DNA of 27,485 nt from Ephemerocybe angulata (taxonomy: Eukaryota > Basidiomycota > Agaricomycetes > Agaricales > Psathyrellaceae): the NCBI GenBank assembly GCA_013368325.1, contig JAACJK010000028.1:1-27485 (forward strand). The letters run 5' to 3'. Each line of letters starts with the position of its first letter. The first letter of the stretch is position 1. The notes below the pieces were generated by a model. The model saw only the letters and a list, made by a program, of their open reading frames with translations, was not told the DNA's origin and did no database searches. Positions 11,348 through 24,235 of this stretch are shown piece after piece. The translations under genes were made by a program, and so were the position numbers.

Positions 11348-11793
11348 CCTAACCCTTTCCCGGATGCTCTCATTCCTCCGTGTTCTTCACATACATCACT
11401 CCCACTTGACCCACCAGCATGTCTCAATCTTGCCAATTCATTGATCTTCTGTGATGCCTAAACCTCGTCCGAACGGCCGCTCTCTTCCCCGACCGCATCT
11501 GCAATTCCCACGGCCACGCCACATCATTTCCATCAACCGGATTTGATGACTCTTTCCCACCATTGTCCAAACGCCCTTGTTTATTCCCGTCACATGCCCC
11601 TGCGATTCCCACACACATGCATCTCGCTCGGCGTCATCTCTCACCGCCCGCATCCAACACGGCACCCATCTCTGTCCCCACACCCTTCATCCAAGATGCC
11701 CTGCCTAACCCTCCTCCCAACTCACTCGCTCTGTCCCCTGTCCCATTCCAAACTACTCTCTTCTCCCTTTCCACCTCATCCGTGCTGTCTTTT
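11348..11793 (+). repeat. Block C of the satellite unit (446 bp, most diverged)
   Basis: This third block spans the end of one unit and the start of the next. It runs from CCTAACCCTTTCCC, through CCTAAACCTCGTCC (11457) and CCTAACCCTCCTCC (11704), to the next block A. The CATGCATCTC landmark occurs once per block (10196 in C, 10655 in A, 11192 in B, 11616 in the next C). This supports a threefold origin, although C is much more diverged than A and B are from each other. Confidence 0.65.
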
Positions 11794-14700
11794 CCTAAAC
11801 CTCGCCCCAATGCACTGCTTGCGTTCACATGATCTCTTTCTCACGTGCTGCCTCGCACGTTCACGTGTCACCCTCTCAAACTCTCCCTCGACCTCCCTGA
11901 CCCTTGATCGACTTGCTTTCAAACGTCCAACCCTCTCCCTTACACTCCTCTCCACCTGCATCATTTTCTTTCCAACCCCTCCCTCCATTTCGCATGCATC
12001 GACCACATCCACGCTTCCCTAACTCTCCCCATTTTATTTCCTAAACCTCTCCCCAACGGACTCCACGTCTTGCACATGCATCTCTTCTCGCTTGCATAAA
12101 CACCTTGTTCTGTTTCCATTCAACCCGACACATTTGCCTTCCGCGTTGTCTCCTAACCCTTGTCCAAACGTTTTCAACCATCTCCGCACACCGACTTGCT
12201 CCGTCGCACACCTTGACCTCATCCACGATGTATCCTAAACCTCGCCCTGACGCATGGCTTGCGTTCACATGATCTCTTTCTCACGCACTGCCTCGTGTGT
12301 TCCCGTGTCACCCTCTCGGACTTTCCCTCGATCTCCCTGAGCCTGCGATCCACCAACAACTCGCTTTCAAATGTTCGACCCTCTTCATTTCATTTCCATT
12401 CCCAAACCCTCTCCCTTGCCCTTCTCCGCCTGCATCATTTCCTTTCAAACACCTCCTGCCATTGCGCATGCTTCAACGCTCCCCGTTCTCTCCATCTGAT
12501 TCCCTAAACCTCTCCCGCACGGTCTGCTTGTGTTTCCTTTCAAACTCGGTTCAAACACCTCGCTCTCGTTCCATTTCCTAAACCTCTCCCAAACGGACTC
12601 CCCGTATCGCACATGCATCTCTTCTCGCTTGCCTTTCCTTTCAAACGCCTCGATCTGTTTCCATTCCATTTGTCTTCCGCATTGTCTCCTAACCCTTGTC
12701 CAAACGGTTTCAACCATCTCCGCACACCGCGACTCGCCACTCTACGACCACTGCCTTGTCTCAATTTCCTAACCCTTTCCCGGATGCTCTCATTCCTCCG
12801 TGTTCTTCACATACATCACTCCCACTTGACCCACCAGCATGTCTCAATCTTGCCAATTCATTGATCTTCTGTGATGCCTAAACCTCGTCCGAACGGCCGC
12901 TCTCTTCCCCGACCGCATCTGCAATTCCCACGGCCACGCCACATCATTTCCATCAACCGGATTTGATGACTCTTTCCCACCATTGTCCAAACGCCCTTGT
13001 TTATTCCCGTCACATGCCCCTGCGATTCCCACACACATGCATCTCGCTCGGCGTCATCTCTCACCGCCCGCATCCAACACGGCACCCATCTCTGTCCCCA
13101 CACCCTTCATCCAAGATGCCCTGCCTAACCCTCCTCCCAACTCACTCGCTCTGTCCCCTGTCCCATTCCAAACTACTCTCTTCTCCCTTTCCACCTCATC
13201 CGTGCTGTCTTTTCCTAAACCTCGCCCCAATGCACTGCTTGCGTTCACATGATCTCTTTCTCACGTGCTGCCTCGCACGTTCACGTGTCACCCTCTCAAA
13301 CTCTCCCTCGACCTCCCTGACCCTTGATCGACTTGCTTTCAAACGTCCAACCCTCTCCCTTACACTCCTCTCCACCTGCATCATTTTCTTTCCAACCCCT
13401 CCCTCCATTTCGCATGCATCGACCACATCCACGCTTCCCTAACTCTCCCCATTTTATTTCCTAAACCTCTCCCCAACGGACTCCACGTCTTGCACATGCA
13501 TCTCTTCTCGCTTGCATAAACACCTTGTTCTGTTTCCATTCAACCCGACACATTTGCCTTCCGCGTTGTCTCCTAACCCTTGTCCAAACGTTTTCAACCA
13601 TCTCCGCACACCGACTTGCTCCGTCGCACACCTTGACCTCATCCACGATGTATCCTAAACCTCGCCCTGACGCATGGCTTGCGTTCACATGATCTCTTTC
13701 TCACGCACTGCCTCGTGTGTTCCCGTGTCACCCTCTCGGACTTTCCCTCGATCTCCCTGAGCCTGCGATCCACCAACAACTCGCTTTCAAATGTTCGACC
13801 CTCTTCATTTCATTTCCATTCCCAAACCCTCTCCCTTGCCCTTCTCCGCCTGCATCATTTCCTTTCAAACACCTCCTGCCATTGCGCATGCTTCAACGCT
13901 CCCCGTTCTCTCCATCTGATTCCCTAAACCTCTCCCGCACGGTCTGCTTGTGTTTCCTTTCAAACTCGGTTCAAACACCTCGCTCTCGTTCCATTTCCTA
14001 AACCTCTCCCAAACGGACTCCCCGTATCGCACATGCATCTCTTCTCGCTTGCCTTTCCTTTCAAACGCCTCGATCTGTTTCCATTCCATTTGTCTTCCGC
14101 ATTGTCTCCTAACCCTTGTCCAAACGGTTTCAACCATCTCCGCACACCGCGACTCGCCACTCTACGACCACTGCCTTGTCTCAATTTCCTAACCCTTTCC
14201 CGGATGCTCTCATTCCTCCGTGTTCTTCACATACATCACTCCCACTTGACCCACCAGCATGTCTCAATCTTGCCAATTCATTGATCTTCTGTGATGCCTA
14301 AACCTCGTCCGAACGGCCGCTCTCTTCCCCGACCGCATCTGCAATTCCCACGGCCACGCCACATCATTTCCATCAACCGGATTTGATGACTCTTTCCCAC
14401 CATTGTCCAAACGCCCTTGTTTATTCCCGTCACATGCCCCTGCGATTCCCACACACATGCATCTCGCTCGGCGTCATCTCTCACCGCCCGCATCCAACAC
14501 GGCACCCATCTCTGTCCCCACACCCTTCATCCAAGATGCCCTGCCTAACCCTCCTCCCAACTCACTCGCTCTGTCCCCTGTCCCATTCCAAACTACTCTC
14601 TTCTCCCTTTCCACCTCATCCGTGCTGTCTTTTCCTAAACCTCGCCCCAATGCACTGCTTGCGTTCACATGATCTCTTTCTCACGTGCTGCCTCGCACGT

Positions 14701-17700
14701 TCACGTGTCACCCTCTCAAACTCTCCCTCGACCTCCCTGACCCTTGATCGACTTGCTTTCAAACGTCCAACCCTCTCCCTTACACTCCTCTCCACCTGCA
14801 TCATTTTCTTTCCAACCCCTCCCTCCATTTCGCATGCATCGACCACATCCACGCTTCCCTAACTCTCCCCATTTTATTTCCTAAACCTCTCCCCAACGGA
14901 CTCCACGTCTTGCACATGCATCTCTTCTCGCTTGCATAAACACCTTGTTCTGTTTCCATTCAACCCGACACATTTGCCTTCCGCGTTGTCTCCTAACCCT
15001 TGTCCAAACGTTTTCAACCATCTCCGCACACCGACTTGCTCCGTCGCACACCTTGACCTCATCCACGATGTATCCTAAACCTCGCCCTGACGCATGGCTT
15101 GCGTTCACATGATCTCTTTCTCACGCACTGCCTCGTGTGTTCCCGTGTCACCCTCTCGGACTTTCCCTCGATCTCCCTGAGCCTGCGATCCACCAACAAC
15201 TCGCTTTCAAATGTTCGACCCTCTTCATTTCATTTCCATTCCCAAACCCTCTCCCTTGCCCTTCTCCGCCTGCATCATTTCCTTTCAAACACCTCCTGCC
15301 ATTGCGCATGCTTCAACGCTCCCCGTTCTCTCCATCTGATTCCCTAAACCTCTCCCGCACGGTCTGCTTGTGTTTCCTTTCAAACTCGGTTCAAACACCT
15401 CGCTCTCGTTCCATTTCCTAAACCTCTCCCAAACGGACTCCCCGTATCGCACATGCATCTCTTCTCGCTTGCCTTTCCTTTCAAACGCCTCGATCTGTTT
15501 CCATTCCATTTGTCTTCCGCATTGTCTCCTAACCCTTGTCCAAACGGTTTCAACCATCTCCGCACACCGCGACTCGCCACTCTACGACCACTGCCTTGTC
15601 TCAATTTCCTAACCCTTTCCCGGATGCTCTCATTCCTCCGTGTTCTTCACATACATCACTCCCACTTGACCCACCAGCATGTCTCAATCTTGCCAATTCA
15701 TTGATCTTCTGTGATGCCTAAACCTCGTCCGAACGGCCGCTCTCTTCCCCGACCGCATCTGCAATTCCCACGGCCACGCCACATCATTTCCATCAACCGG
15801 ATTTGATGACTCTTTCCCACCATTGTCCAAACGCCCTTGTTTATTCCCGTCACATGCCCCTGCGATTCCCACACACATGCATCTCGCTCGGCGTCATCTC
15901 TCACCGCCCGCATCCAACACGGCACCCATCTCTGTCCCCACACCCTTCATCCAAGATGCCCTGCCTAACCCTCCTCCCAACTCACTCGCTCTGTCCCCTG
16001 TCCCATTCCAAACTACTCTCTTCTCCCTTTCCACCTCATCCGTGCTGTCTTTTCCTAAACCTCGCCCCAATGCACTGCTTGCGTTCACATGATCTCTTTC
16101 TCACGTGCTGCCTCGCACGTTCACGTGTCACCCTCTCAAACTCTCCCTCGACCTCCCTGACCCTTGATCGACTTGCTTTCAAACGTCCAACCCTCTCCCT
16201 TACACTCCTCTCCACCTGCATCATTTTCTTTCCAACCCCTCCCTCCATTTCGCATGCATCGACCACATCCACGCTTCCCTAACTCTCCCCATTTTATTTC
16301 CTAAACCTCTCCCCAACGGACTCCACGTCTTGCACATGCATCTCTTCTCGCTTGCATAAACACCTTGTTCTGTTTCCATTCAACCCGACACATTTGCCTT
16401 CCGCGTTGTCTCCTAACCCTTGTCCAAACGTTTTCAACCATCTCCGCACACCGACTTGCTCCGTCGCACACCTTGACCTCATCCACGATGTATCCTAAAC
16501 CTCGCCCTGACGCATGGCTTGCGTTCACATGATCTCTTTCTCACGCACTGCCTCGTGTGTTCCCGTGTCACCCTCTCGGACTTTCCCTCGATCTCCCTGA
16601 GCCTGCGATCCACCAACAACTCGCTTTCAAATGTTCGACCCTCTTCATTTCATTTCCATTCCCAAACCCTCTCCCTTGCCCTTCTCCGCCTGCATCATTT
16701 CCTTTCAAACACCTCCTGCCATTGCGCATGCTTCAACGCTCCCCGTTCTCTCCATCTGATTCCCTAAACCTCTCCCGCACGGTCTGCTTGTGTTTCCTTT
16801 CAAACTCGGTTCAAACACCTCGCTCTCGTTCCATTTCCTAAACCTCTCCCAAACGGACTCCCCGTATCGCACATGCATCTCTTCTCGCTTGCCTTTCCTT
16901 TCAAACGCCTCGATCTGTTTCCATTCCATTTGTCTTCCGCATTGTCTCCTAACCCTTGTCCAAACGGTTTCAACCATCTCCGCACACCGCGACTCGCCAC
17001 TCTACGACCACTGCCTTGTCTCAATTTCCTAACCCTTTCCCGGATGCTCTCATTCCTCCGTGTTCTTCACATACATCACTCCCACTTGACCCACCAGCAT
17101 GTCTCAATCTTGCCAATTCATTGATCTTCTGTGATGCCTAAACCTCGTCCGAACGGCCGCTCTCTTCCCCGACCGCATCTGCAATTCCCACGGCCACGCC
17201 ACATCATTTCCATCAACCGGATTTGATGACTCTTTCCCACCATTGTCCAAACGCCCTTGTTTATTCCCGTCACATGCCCCTGCGATTCCCACACACATGC
17301 ATCTCGCTCGGCGTCATCTCTCACCGCCCGCATCCAACACGGCACCCATCTCTGTCCCCACACCCTTCATCCAAGATGCCCTGCCTAACCCTCCTCCCAA
17401 CTCACTCGCTCTGTCCCCTGTCCCATTCCAAACTACTCTCTTCTCCCTTTCCACCTCATCCGTGCTGTCTTTTCCTAAACCTCGCCCCAATGCACTGCTT
17501 GCGTTCACATGATCTCTTTCTCACGTGCTGCCTCGCACGTTCACGTGTCACCCTCTCAAACTCTCCCTCGACCTCCCTGACCCTTGATCGACTTGCTTTC
17601 AAACGTCCAACCCTCTCCCTTACACTCCTCTCCACCTGCATCATTTTCTTTCCAACCCCTCCCTCCATTTCGCATGCATCGACCACATCCACGCTTCCCT

Positions 17701-20700
17701 AACTCTCCCCATTTTATTTCCTAAACCTCTCCCCAACGGACTCCACGTCTTGCACATGCATCTCTTCTCGCTTGCATAAACACCTTGTTCTGTTTCCATT
17801 CAACCCGACACATTTGCCTTCCGCGTTGTCTCCTAACCCTTGTCCAAACGTTTTCAACCATCTCCGCACACCGACTTGCTCCGTCGCACACCTTGACCTC
17901 ATCCACGATGTATCCTAAACCTCGCCCTGACGCATGGCTTGCGTTCACATGATCTCTTTCTCACGCACTGCCTCGTGTGTTCCCGTGTCACCCTCTCGGA
18001 CTTTCCCTCGATCTCCCTGAGCCTGCGATCCACCAACAACTCGCTTTCAAATGTTCGACCCTCTTCATTTCATTTCCATTCCCAAACCCTCTCCCTTGCC
18101 CTTCTCCGCCTGCATCATTTCCTTTCAAACACCTCCTGCCATTGCGCATGCTTCAACGCTCCCCGTTCTCTCCATCTGATTCCCTAAACCTCTCCCGCAC
18201 GGTCTGCTTGTGTTTCCTTTCAAACTCGGTTCAAACACCTCGCTCTCGTTCCATTTCCTAAACCTCTCCCAAACGGACTCCCCGTATCGCACATGCATCT
18301 CTTCTCGCTTGCCTTTCCTTTCAAACGCCTCGATCTGTTTCCATTCCATTTGTCTTCCGCATTGTCTCCTAACCCTTGTCCAAACGGTTTCAACCATCTC
18401 CGCACACCGCGACTCGCCACTCTACGACCACTGCCTTGTCTCAATTTCCTAACCCTTTCCCGGATGCTCTCATTCCTCCGTGTTCTTCACATACATCACT
18501 CCCACTTGACCCACCAGCATGTCTCAATCTTGCCAATTCATTGATCTTCTGTGATGCCTAAACCTCGTCCGAACGGCCGCTCTCTTCCCCGACCGCATCT
18601 GCAATTCCCACGGCCACGCCACATCATTTCCATCAACCGGATTTGATGACTCTTTCCCACCATTGTCCAAACGCCCTTGTTTATTCCCGTCACATGCCCC
18701 TGCGATTCCCACACACATGCATCTCGCTCGGCGTCATCTCTCACCGCCCGCATCCAACACGGCACCCATCTCTGTCCCCACACCCTTCATCCAAGATGCC
18801 CTGCCTAACCCTCCTCCCAACTCACTCGCTCTGTCCCCTGTCCCATTCCAAACTACTCTCTTCTCCCTTTCCACCTCATCCGTGCTGTCTTTTCCTAAAC
18901 CTCGCCCCAATGCACTGCTTGCGTTCACATGATCTCTTTCTCACGTGCTGCCTCGCACGTTCACGTGTCACCCTCTCAAACTCTCCCTCGACCTCCCTGA
19001 CCCTTGATCGACTTGCTTTCAAACGTCCAACCCTCTCCCTTACACTCCTCTCCACCTGCATCATTTTCTTTCCAACCCCTCCCTCCATTTCGCATGCATC
19101 GACCACATCCACGCTTCCCTAACTCTCCCCATTTTATTTCCTAAACCTCTCCCCAACGGACTCCACGTCTTGCACATGCATCTCTTCTCGCTTGCATAAA
19201 CACCTTGTTCTGTTTCCATTCAACCCGACACATTTGCCTTCCGCGTTGTCTCCTAACCCTTGTCCAAACGTTTTCAACCATCTCCGCACACCGACTTGCT
19301 CCGTCGCACACCTTGACCTCATCCACGATGTATCCTAAACCTCGCCCTGACGCATGGCTTGCGTTCACATGATCTCTTTCTCACGCACTGCCTCGTGTGT
19401 TCCCGTGTCACCCTCTCGGACTTTCCCTCGATCTCCCTGAGCCTGCGATCCACCAACAACTCGCTTTCAAATGTTCGACCCTCTTCATTTCATTTCCATT
19501 CCCAAACCCTCTCCCTTGCCCTTCTCCGCCTGCATCATTTCCTTTCAAACACCTCCTGCCATTGCGCATGCTTCAACGCTCCCCGTTCTCTCCATCTGAT
19601 TCCCTAAACCTCTCCCGCACGGTCTGCTTGTGTTTCCTTTCAAACTCGGTTCAAACACCTCGCTCTCGTTCCATTTCCTAAACCTCTCCCAAACGGACTC
19701 CCCGTATCGCACATGCATCTCTTCTCGCTTGCCTTTCCTTTCAAACGCCTCGATCTGTTTCCATTCCATTTGTCTTCCGCATTGTCTCCTAACCCTTGTC
19801 CAAACGGTTTCAACCATCTCCGCACACCGCGACTCGCCACTCTACGACCACTGCCTTGTCTCAATTTCCTAACCCTTTCCCGGATGCTCTCATTCCTCCG
19901 TGTTCTTCACATACATCACTCCCACTTGACCCACCAGCATGTCTCAATCTTGCCAATTCATTGATCTTCTGTGATGCCTAAACCTCGTCCGAACGGCCGC
20001 TCTCTTCCCCGACCGCATCTGCAATTCCCACGGCCACGCCACATCATTTCCATCAACCGGATTTGATGACTCTTTCCCACCATTGTCCAAACGCCCTTGT
20101 TTATTCCCGTCACATGCCCCTGCGATTCCCACACACATGCATCTCGCTCGGCGTCATCTCTCACCGCCCGCATCCAACACGGCACCCATCTCTGTCCCCA
20201 CACCCTTCATCCAAGATGCCCTGCCTAACCCTCCTCCCAACTCACTCGCTCTGTCCCCTGTCCCATTCCAAACTACTCTCTTCTCCCTTTCCACCTCATC
20301 CGTGCTGTCTTTTCCTAAACCTCGCCCCAATGCACTGCTTGCGTTCACATGATCTCTTTCTCACGTGCTGCCTCGCACGTTCACGTGTCACCCTCTCAAA
20401 CTCTCCCTCGACCTCCCTGACCCTTGATCGACTTGCTTTCAAACGTCCAACCCTCTCCCTTACACTCCTCTCCACCTGCATCATTTTCTTTCCAACCCCT
20501 CCCTCCATTTCGCATGCATCGACCACATCCACGCTTCCCTAACTCTCCCCATTTTATTTCCTAAACCTCTCCCCAACGGACTCCACGTCTTGCACATGCA
20601 TCTCTTCTCGCTTGCATAAACACCTTGTTCTGTTTCCATTCAACCCGACACATTTGCCTTCCGCGTTGTCTCCTAACCCTTGTCCAAACGTTTTCAACCA

Positions 20701-21396
20701 TCTCCGCACACCGACTTGCTCCGTCGCACACCTTGACCTCATCCACGATGTATCCTAAACCTCGCCCTGACGCATGGCTTGCGTTCACATGATCTCTTTC
20801 TCACGCACTGCCTCGTGTGTTCCCGTGTCACCCTCTCGGACTTTCCCTCGATCTCCCTGAGCCTGCGATCCACCAACAACTCGCTTTCAAATGTTCGACC
20901 CTCTTCATTTCATTTCCATTCCCAAACCCTCTCCCTTGCCCTTCTCCGCCTGCATCATTTCCTTTCAAACACCTCCTGCCATTGCGCATGCTTCAACGCT
21001 CCCCGTTCTCTCCATCTGATTCCCTAAACCTCTCCCGCACGGTCTGCTTGTGTTTCCTTTCAAACTCGGTTCAAACACCTCGCTCTCGTTCCATTTCCTA
21101 AACCTCTCCCAAACGGACTCCCCGTATCGCACATGCATCTCTTCTCGCTTGCCTTTCCTTTCAAACGCCTCGATCTGTTTCCATTCCATTTGTCTTCCGC
21201 ATTGTCTCCTAACCCTTGTCCAAACGGTTTCAACCATCTCCGCACACCGCGACTCGCCACTCTACGACCACTGCCTTGTCTCAATTTCCTAACCCTTTCC
21301 CGGATGCTCTCATTCCTCCGTGTTCTTCACATACATCACTCCCACTTGACCCACCAGCATGTCTCAATCTTGCCAATTCATTGATCTTCTGTGATG

Positions 21397-22815
21397 CCTA
21401 AACCTCGTCCGAACGGCCGCTCTCTTCCCCGACCGCATCTGCAATTCCCACGGCCACGCCACATCATTTCCATCAACCGGATTTGATGACTCTTTCCCAC
21501 CATTGTCCAAACGCCCTTGTTTATTCCCGTCACATGCCCCTGCGATTCCCACACACATGCATCTCGCTCGGCGTCATCTCTCACCGCCCGCATCCAACAC
21601 GGCACCCATCTCTGTCCCCACACCCTTCATCCAAGATGCCCTGCCTAACCCTCCTCCCAACTCACTCGCTCTGTCCCCTGTCCCATTCCAAACTACTCTC
21701 TTCTCCCTTTCCACCTCATCCGTGCTGTCTTTTCCTAAACCTCGCCCCAATGCACTGCTTGCGTTCACATGATCTCTTTCTCACGTGCTGCCTCGCACGT
21801 TCACGTGTCACCCTCTCAAACTCTCCCTCGACCTCCCTGACCCTTGATCGACTTGCTTTCAAACGTCCAACCCTCTCCCTTACACTCCTCTCCACCTGCA
21901 TCATTTTCTTTCCAACCCCTCCCTCCATTTCGCATGCATCGACCACATCCACGCTTCCCTAACTCTCCCCATTTTATTTCCTAAACCTCTCCCCAACGGA
22001 CTCCACGTCTTGCACATGCATCTCTTCTCGCTTGCATAAACACCTTGTTCTGTTTCCATTCAACCCGACACATTTGCCTTCCGCGTTGTCTCCTAACCCT
22101 TGTCCAAACGTTTTCAACCATCTCCGCACACCGACTTGCTCCGTCGCACACCTTGACCTCATCCACGATGTATCCTAAACCTCGCCCTGACGCATGGCTT
22201 GCGTTCACATGATCTCTTTCTCACGCACTGCCTCGTGTGTTCCCGTGTCACCCTCTCGGACTTTCCCTCGATCTCCCTGAGCCTGCGATCCACCAACAAC
22301 TCGCTTTCAAATGTTCGACCCTCTTCATTTCATTTCCATTCCCAAACCCTCTCCCTTGCCCTTCTCCGCCTGCATCATTTCCTTTCAAACACCTCCTGCC
22401 ATTGCGCATGCTTCAACGCTCCCCGTTCTCTCCATCTGATTCCCTAAACCTCTCCCGCACGGTCTGCTTGTGTTTCCTTTCAAACTCGGTTCAAACACCT
22501 CGCTCTCGTTCCATTTCCTAACCTCTCCCAAACGGACTCCCCGTATCGCACATGCATCTCTTCTCGCTTGCCTTTCCTTTCAAACGCCTCGATCTGTTTC
22601 CATTCCATTTGTCTTCCGCATTGTCTCCTAACCCTTGTCCAAACGGTTTCAACCATCTCCGCACACCGCGACTCGCCACTCTACGACCACTGCCTTGTCT
22701 CAATTTCCTAACCCTTTCCCGGATGCTCTCATTCCTCCGTGTTCTTCACATACATCACTCCCACTTGACCCACCAGCATGTCTCAATCTTGCCAATTCAT
22801 TGATCTTCTGTGATG
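21397..22815 (+). repeat. Satellite unit 16 (1419 bp)
   Basis: This unit matches the core except for one lost A in the block B box near 22521, where CCTAAACCTC reads CCTAACCTC. The quadruplex C-tract is intact at 22341-22361. Confidence 0.95.
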
Positions 22816-24235
22816 CCTAAACCTCGTCCGAACGGCCGCTCTCTTCCCCGACCGCATCTGCATTCCCACGGCCACGCCACATCATTTCCATCAACCGGAT
22901 TTGATGACTCTTTCCCACCATTGTCCAAACGCCCTTGTTTATTCCCGTCACATGCCCCTGCGATTCCCACACACATGCATCTCGCTCGGCGTCATCTCTC
23001 ACCGCCCGCATCCAACACGGCACCCATCTCTGTCCCCACACCCTTCATCCAAGATGCCCTGCCTAACCCTCCTCCCAACTCACTCGCTCTGTCCCCTGTC
23101 CCATTCCAAACTACTCTCTTCTCCCTTTCCACCTCATCCGTGCTGTCTTTTCCTAAACCTCGCCCCAATGCACTGCTTGCGTTCACATGATCTCTTTCTC
23201 ACGTGCTGCCCTCGCACGTTCACGTGTCACCCTCTCAAACTCTCCCTCGACCTCCCTGACCCTTGATCGACTTGCTTTCAAACGTCCAACCCTCTCCCTT
23301 ACACTCCTCTCCACCTGCATCATTTTCTTTCCAACCCCTCCCTCCATTTCGCATGCATCGACCACATCCACGCTTCCCCTAACTCTCCCCATTTTATTTC
23401 CTAAACCTCTCCCCAACGGACTCCACGTCTTGCACATGCATCTCTTCTCGCTTGCATAAACACCTTGTTCTGTTTCCATTCAACCCGACACATTTGCCTT
23501 CCGCGTTGTCTCCTAACCCTTGTCCAAACGTTTTCAACCATCTCCGCACACCGACTTGCTCCGTCGCACACCTTGACCTCATCCACGATGTATCCTAAAC
23601 CTCGCCCTGACGCATGGCTTGCGTTCACATGATCTCTTTCTCACGCACTGCCTCGTGTGTTCCCGTGTCACCCTCTCGGACTTTCCCTCGATCTCCCTGA
23701 GCCTGCGATCCACCAACAACTCGCTTTCAAATGTTCGACCCTCTTCATTTCATTTCCATTCCCAAACCCTCTCCCTTGCCCTTCTCCGCCTGCATCATTT
23801 CCTTTCAAACACCTCCTGCCATTGCGCATGCTTCAACGCTCCCCGTTCTCTCCATCTGATTCCCTAAACCTCTCCCGCACGGTCTGCTTGTGTTTCCTTT
23901 CAAACTCGGTTCAAACACCTCGCTCTCGTTCCATTTCCTAAACCTCTCCCAAACGGACTCCCCGTATCGCACATGCATCTCTTCTCGCTTGCCTTTCCTT
24001 TCAAACGCCTCGATCTGTTTCCATTCCATTTGTCTTCCGCATTGTCTCCTAACCCTTGTCCAAACGGTTTCAACCATCTCCGCACACCGCGACTCGCCAC
24101 TCTACGACCACTGCCTTGTCTCAATTTCCTAACCCTTTCCCGGATGCTCTCATTCCTCCGTGTTCTGCACATACATCACTCCCACTTGACCCACCAGCAT
24201 GTCTCAATCTTGCCAATCATTGATCTTCTGTGATG
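22816..24235 (+). repeat. Satellite unit 17 (1420 bp, compensated indels)
   Basis: Length equals the consensus only because changes cancel: one A lost near 22861, one C gained near 23210, one C gained near 23377 and one T lost near 24217. There is a T to G substitution at 24167 (GTTCTGCAC). The substitution and the T loss recur in unit 18, which marks them as real copy-to-copy variants. Confidence 0.95.

Larger units (their letters stand above)
10037..21396 (+). repeat. Core of eight exact 1,420-bp satellite units (units 8-15)
   Basis: Units start at 10037, 11457, 12877, 14297, 15717, 17137, 18557 and 19977, each exactly 1,420 bp, and I see no difference between them. This is the reference form of the unit. 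It holds block A (10374-10813), block B (10814-11347) and block C (11348-11793), repeating every 1,420 bp. Such complete identity over 11.4 kb means very recent amplification, efficient gene conversion or unequal exchange, or an assembler that copied one consensus several times. The sequence alone cannot separate these, and the true copy number may differ. Confidence 0.95.
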
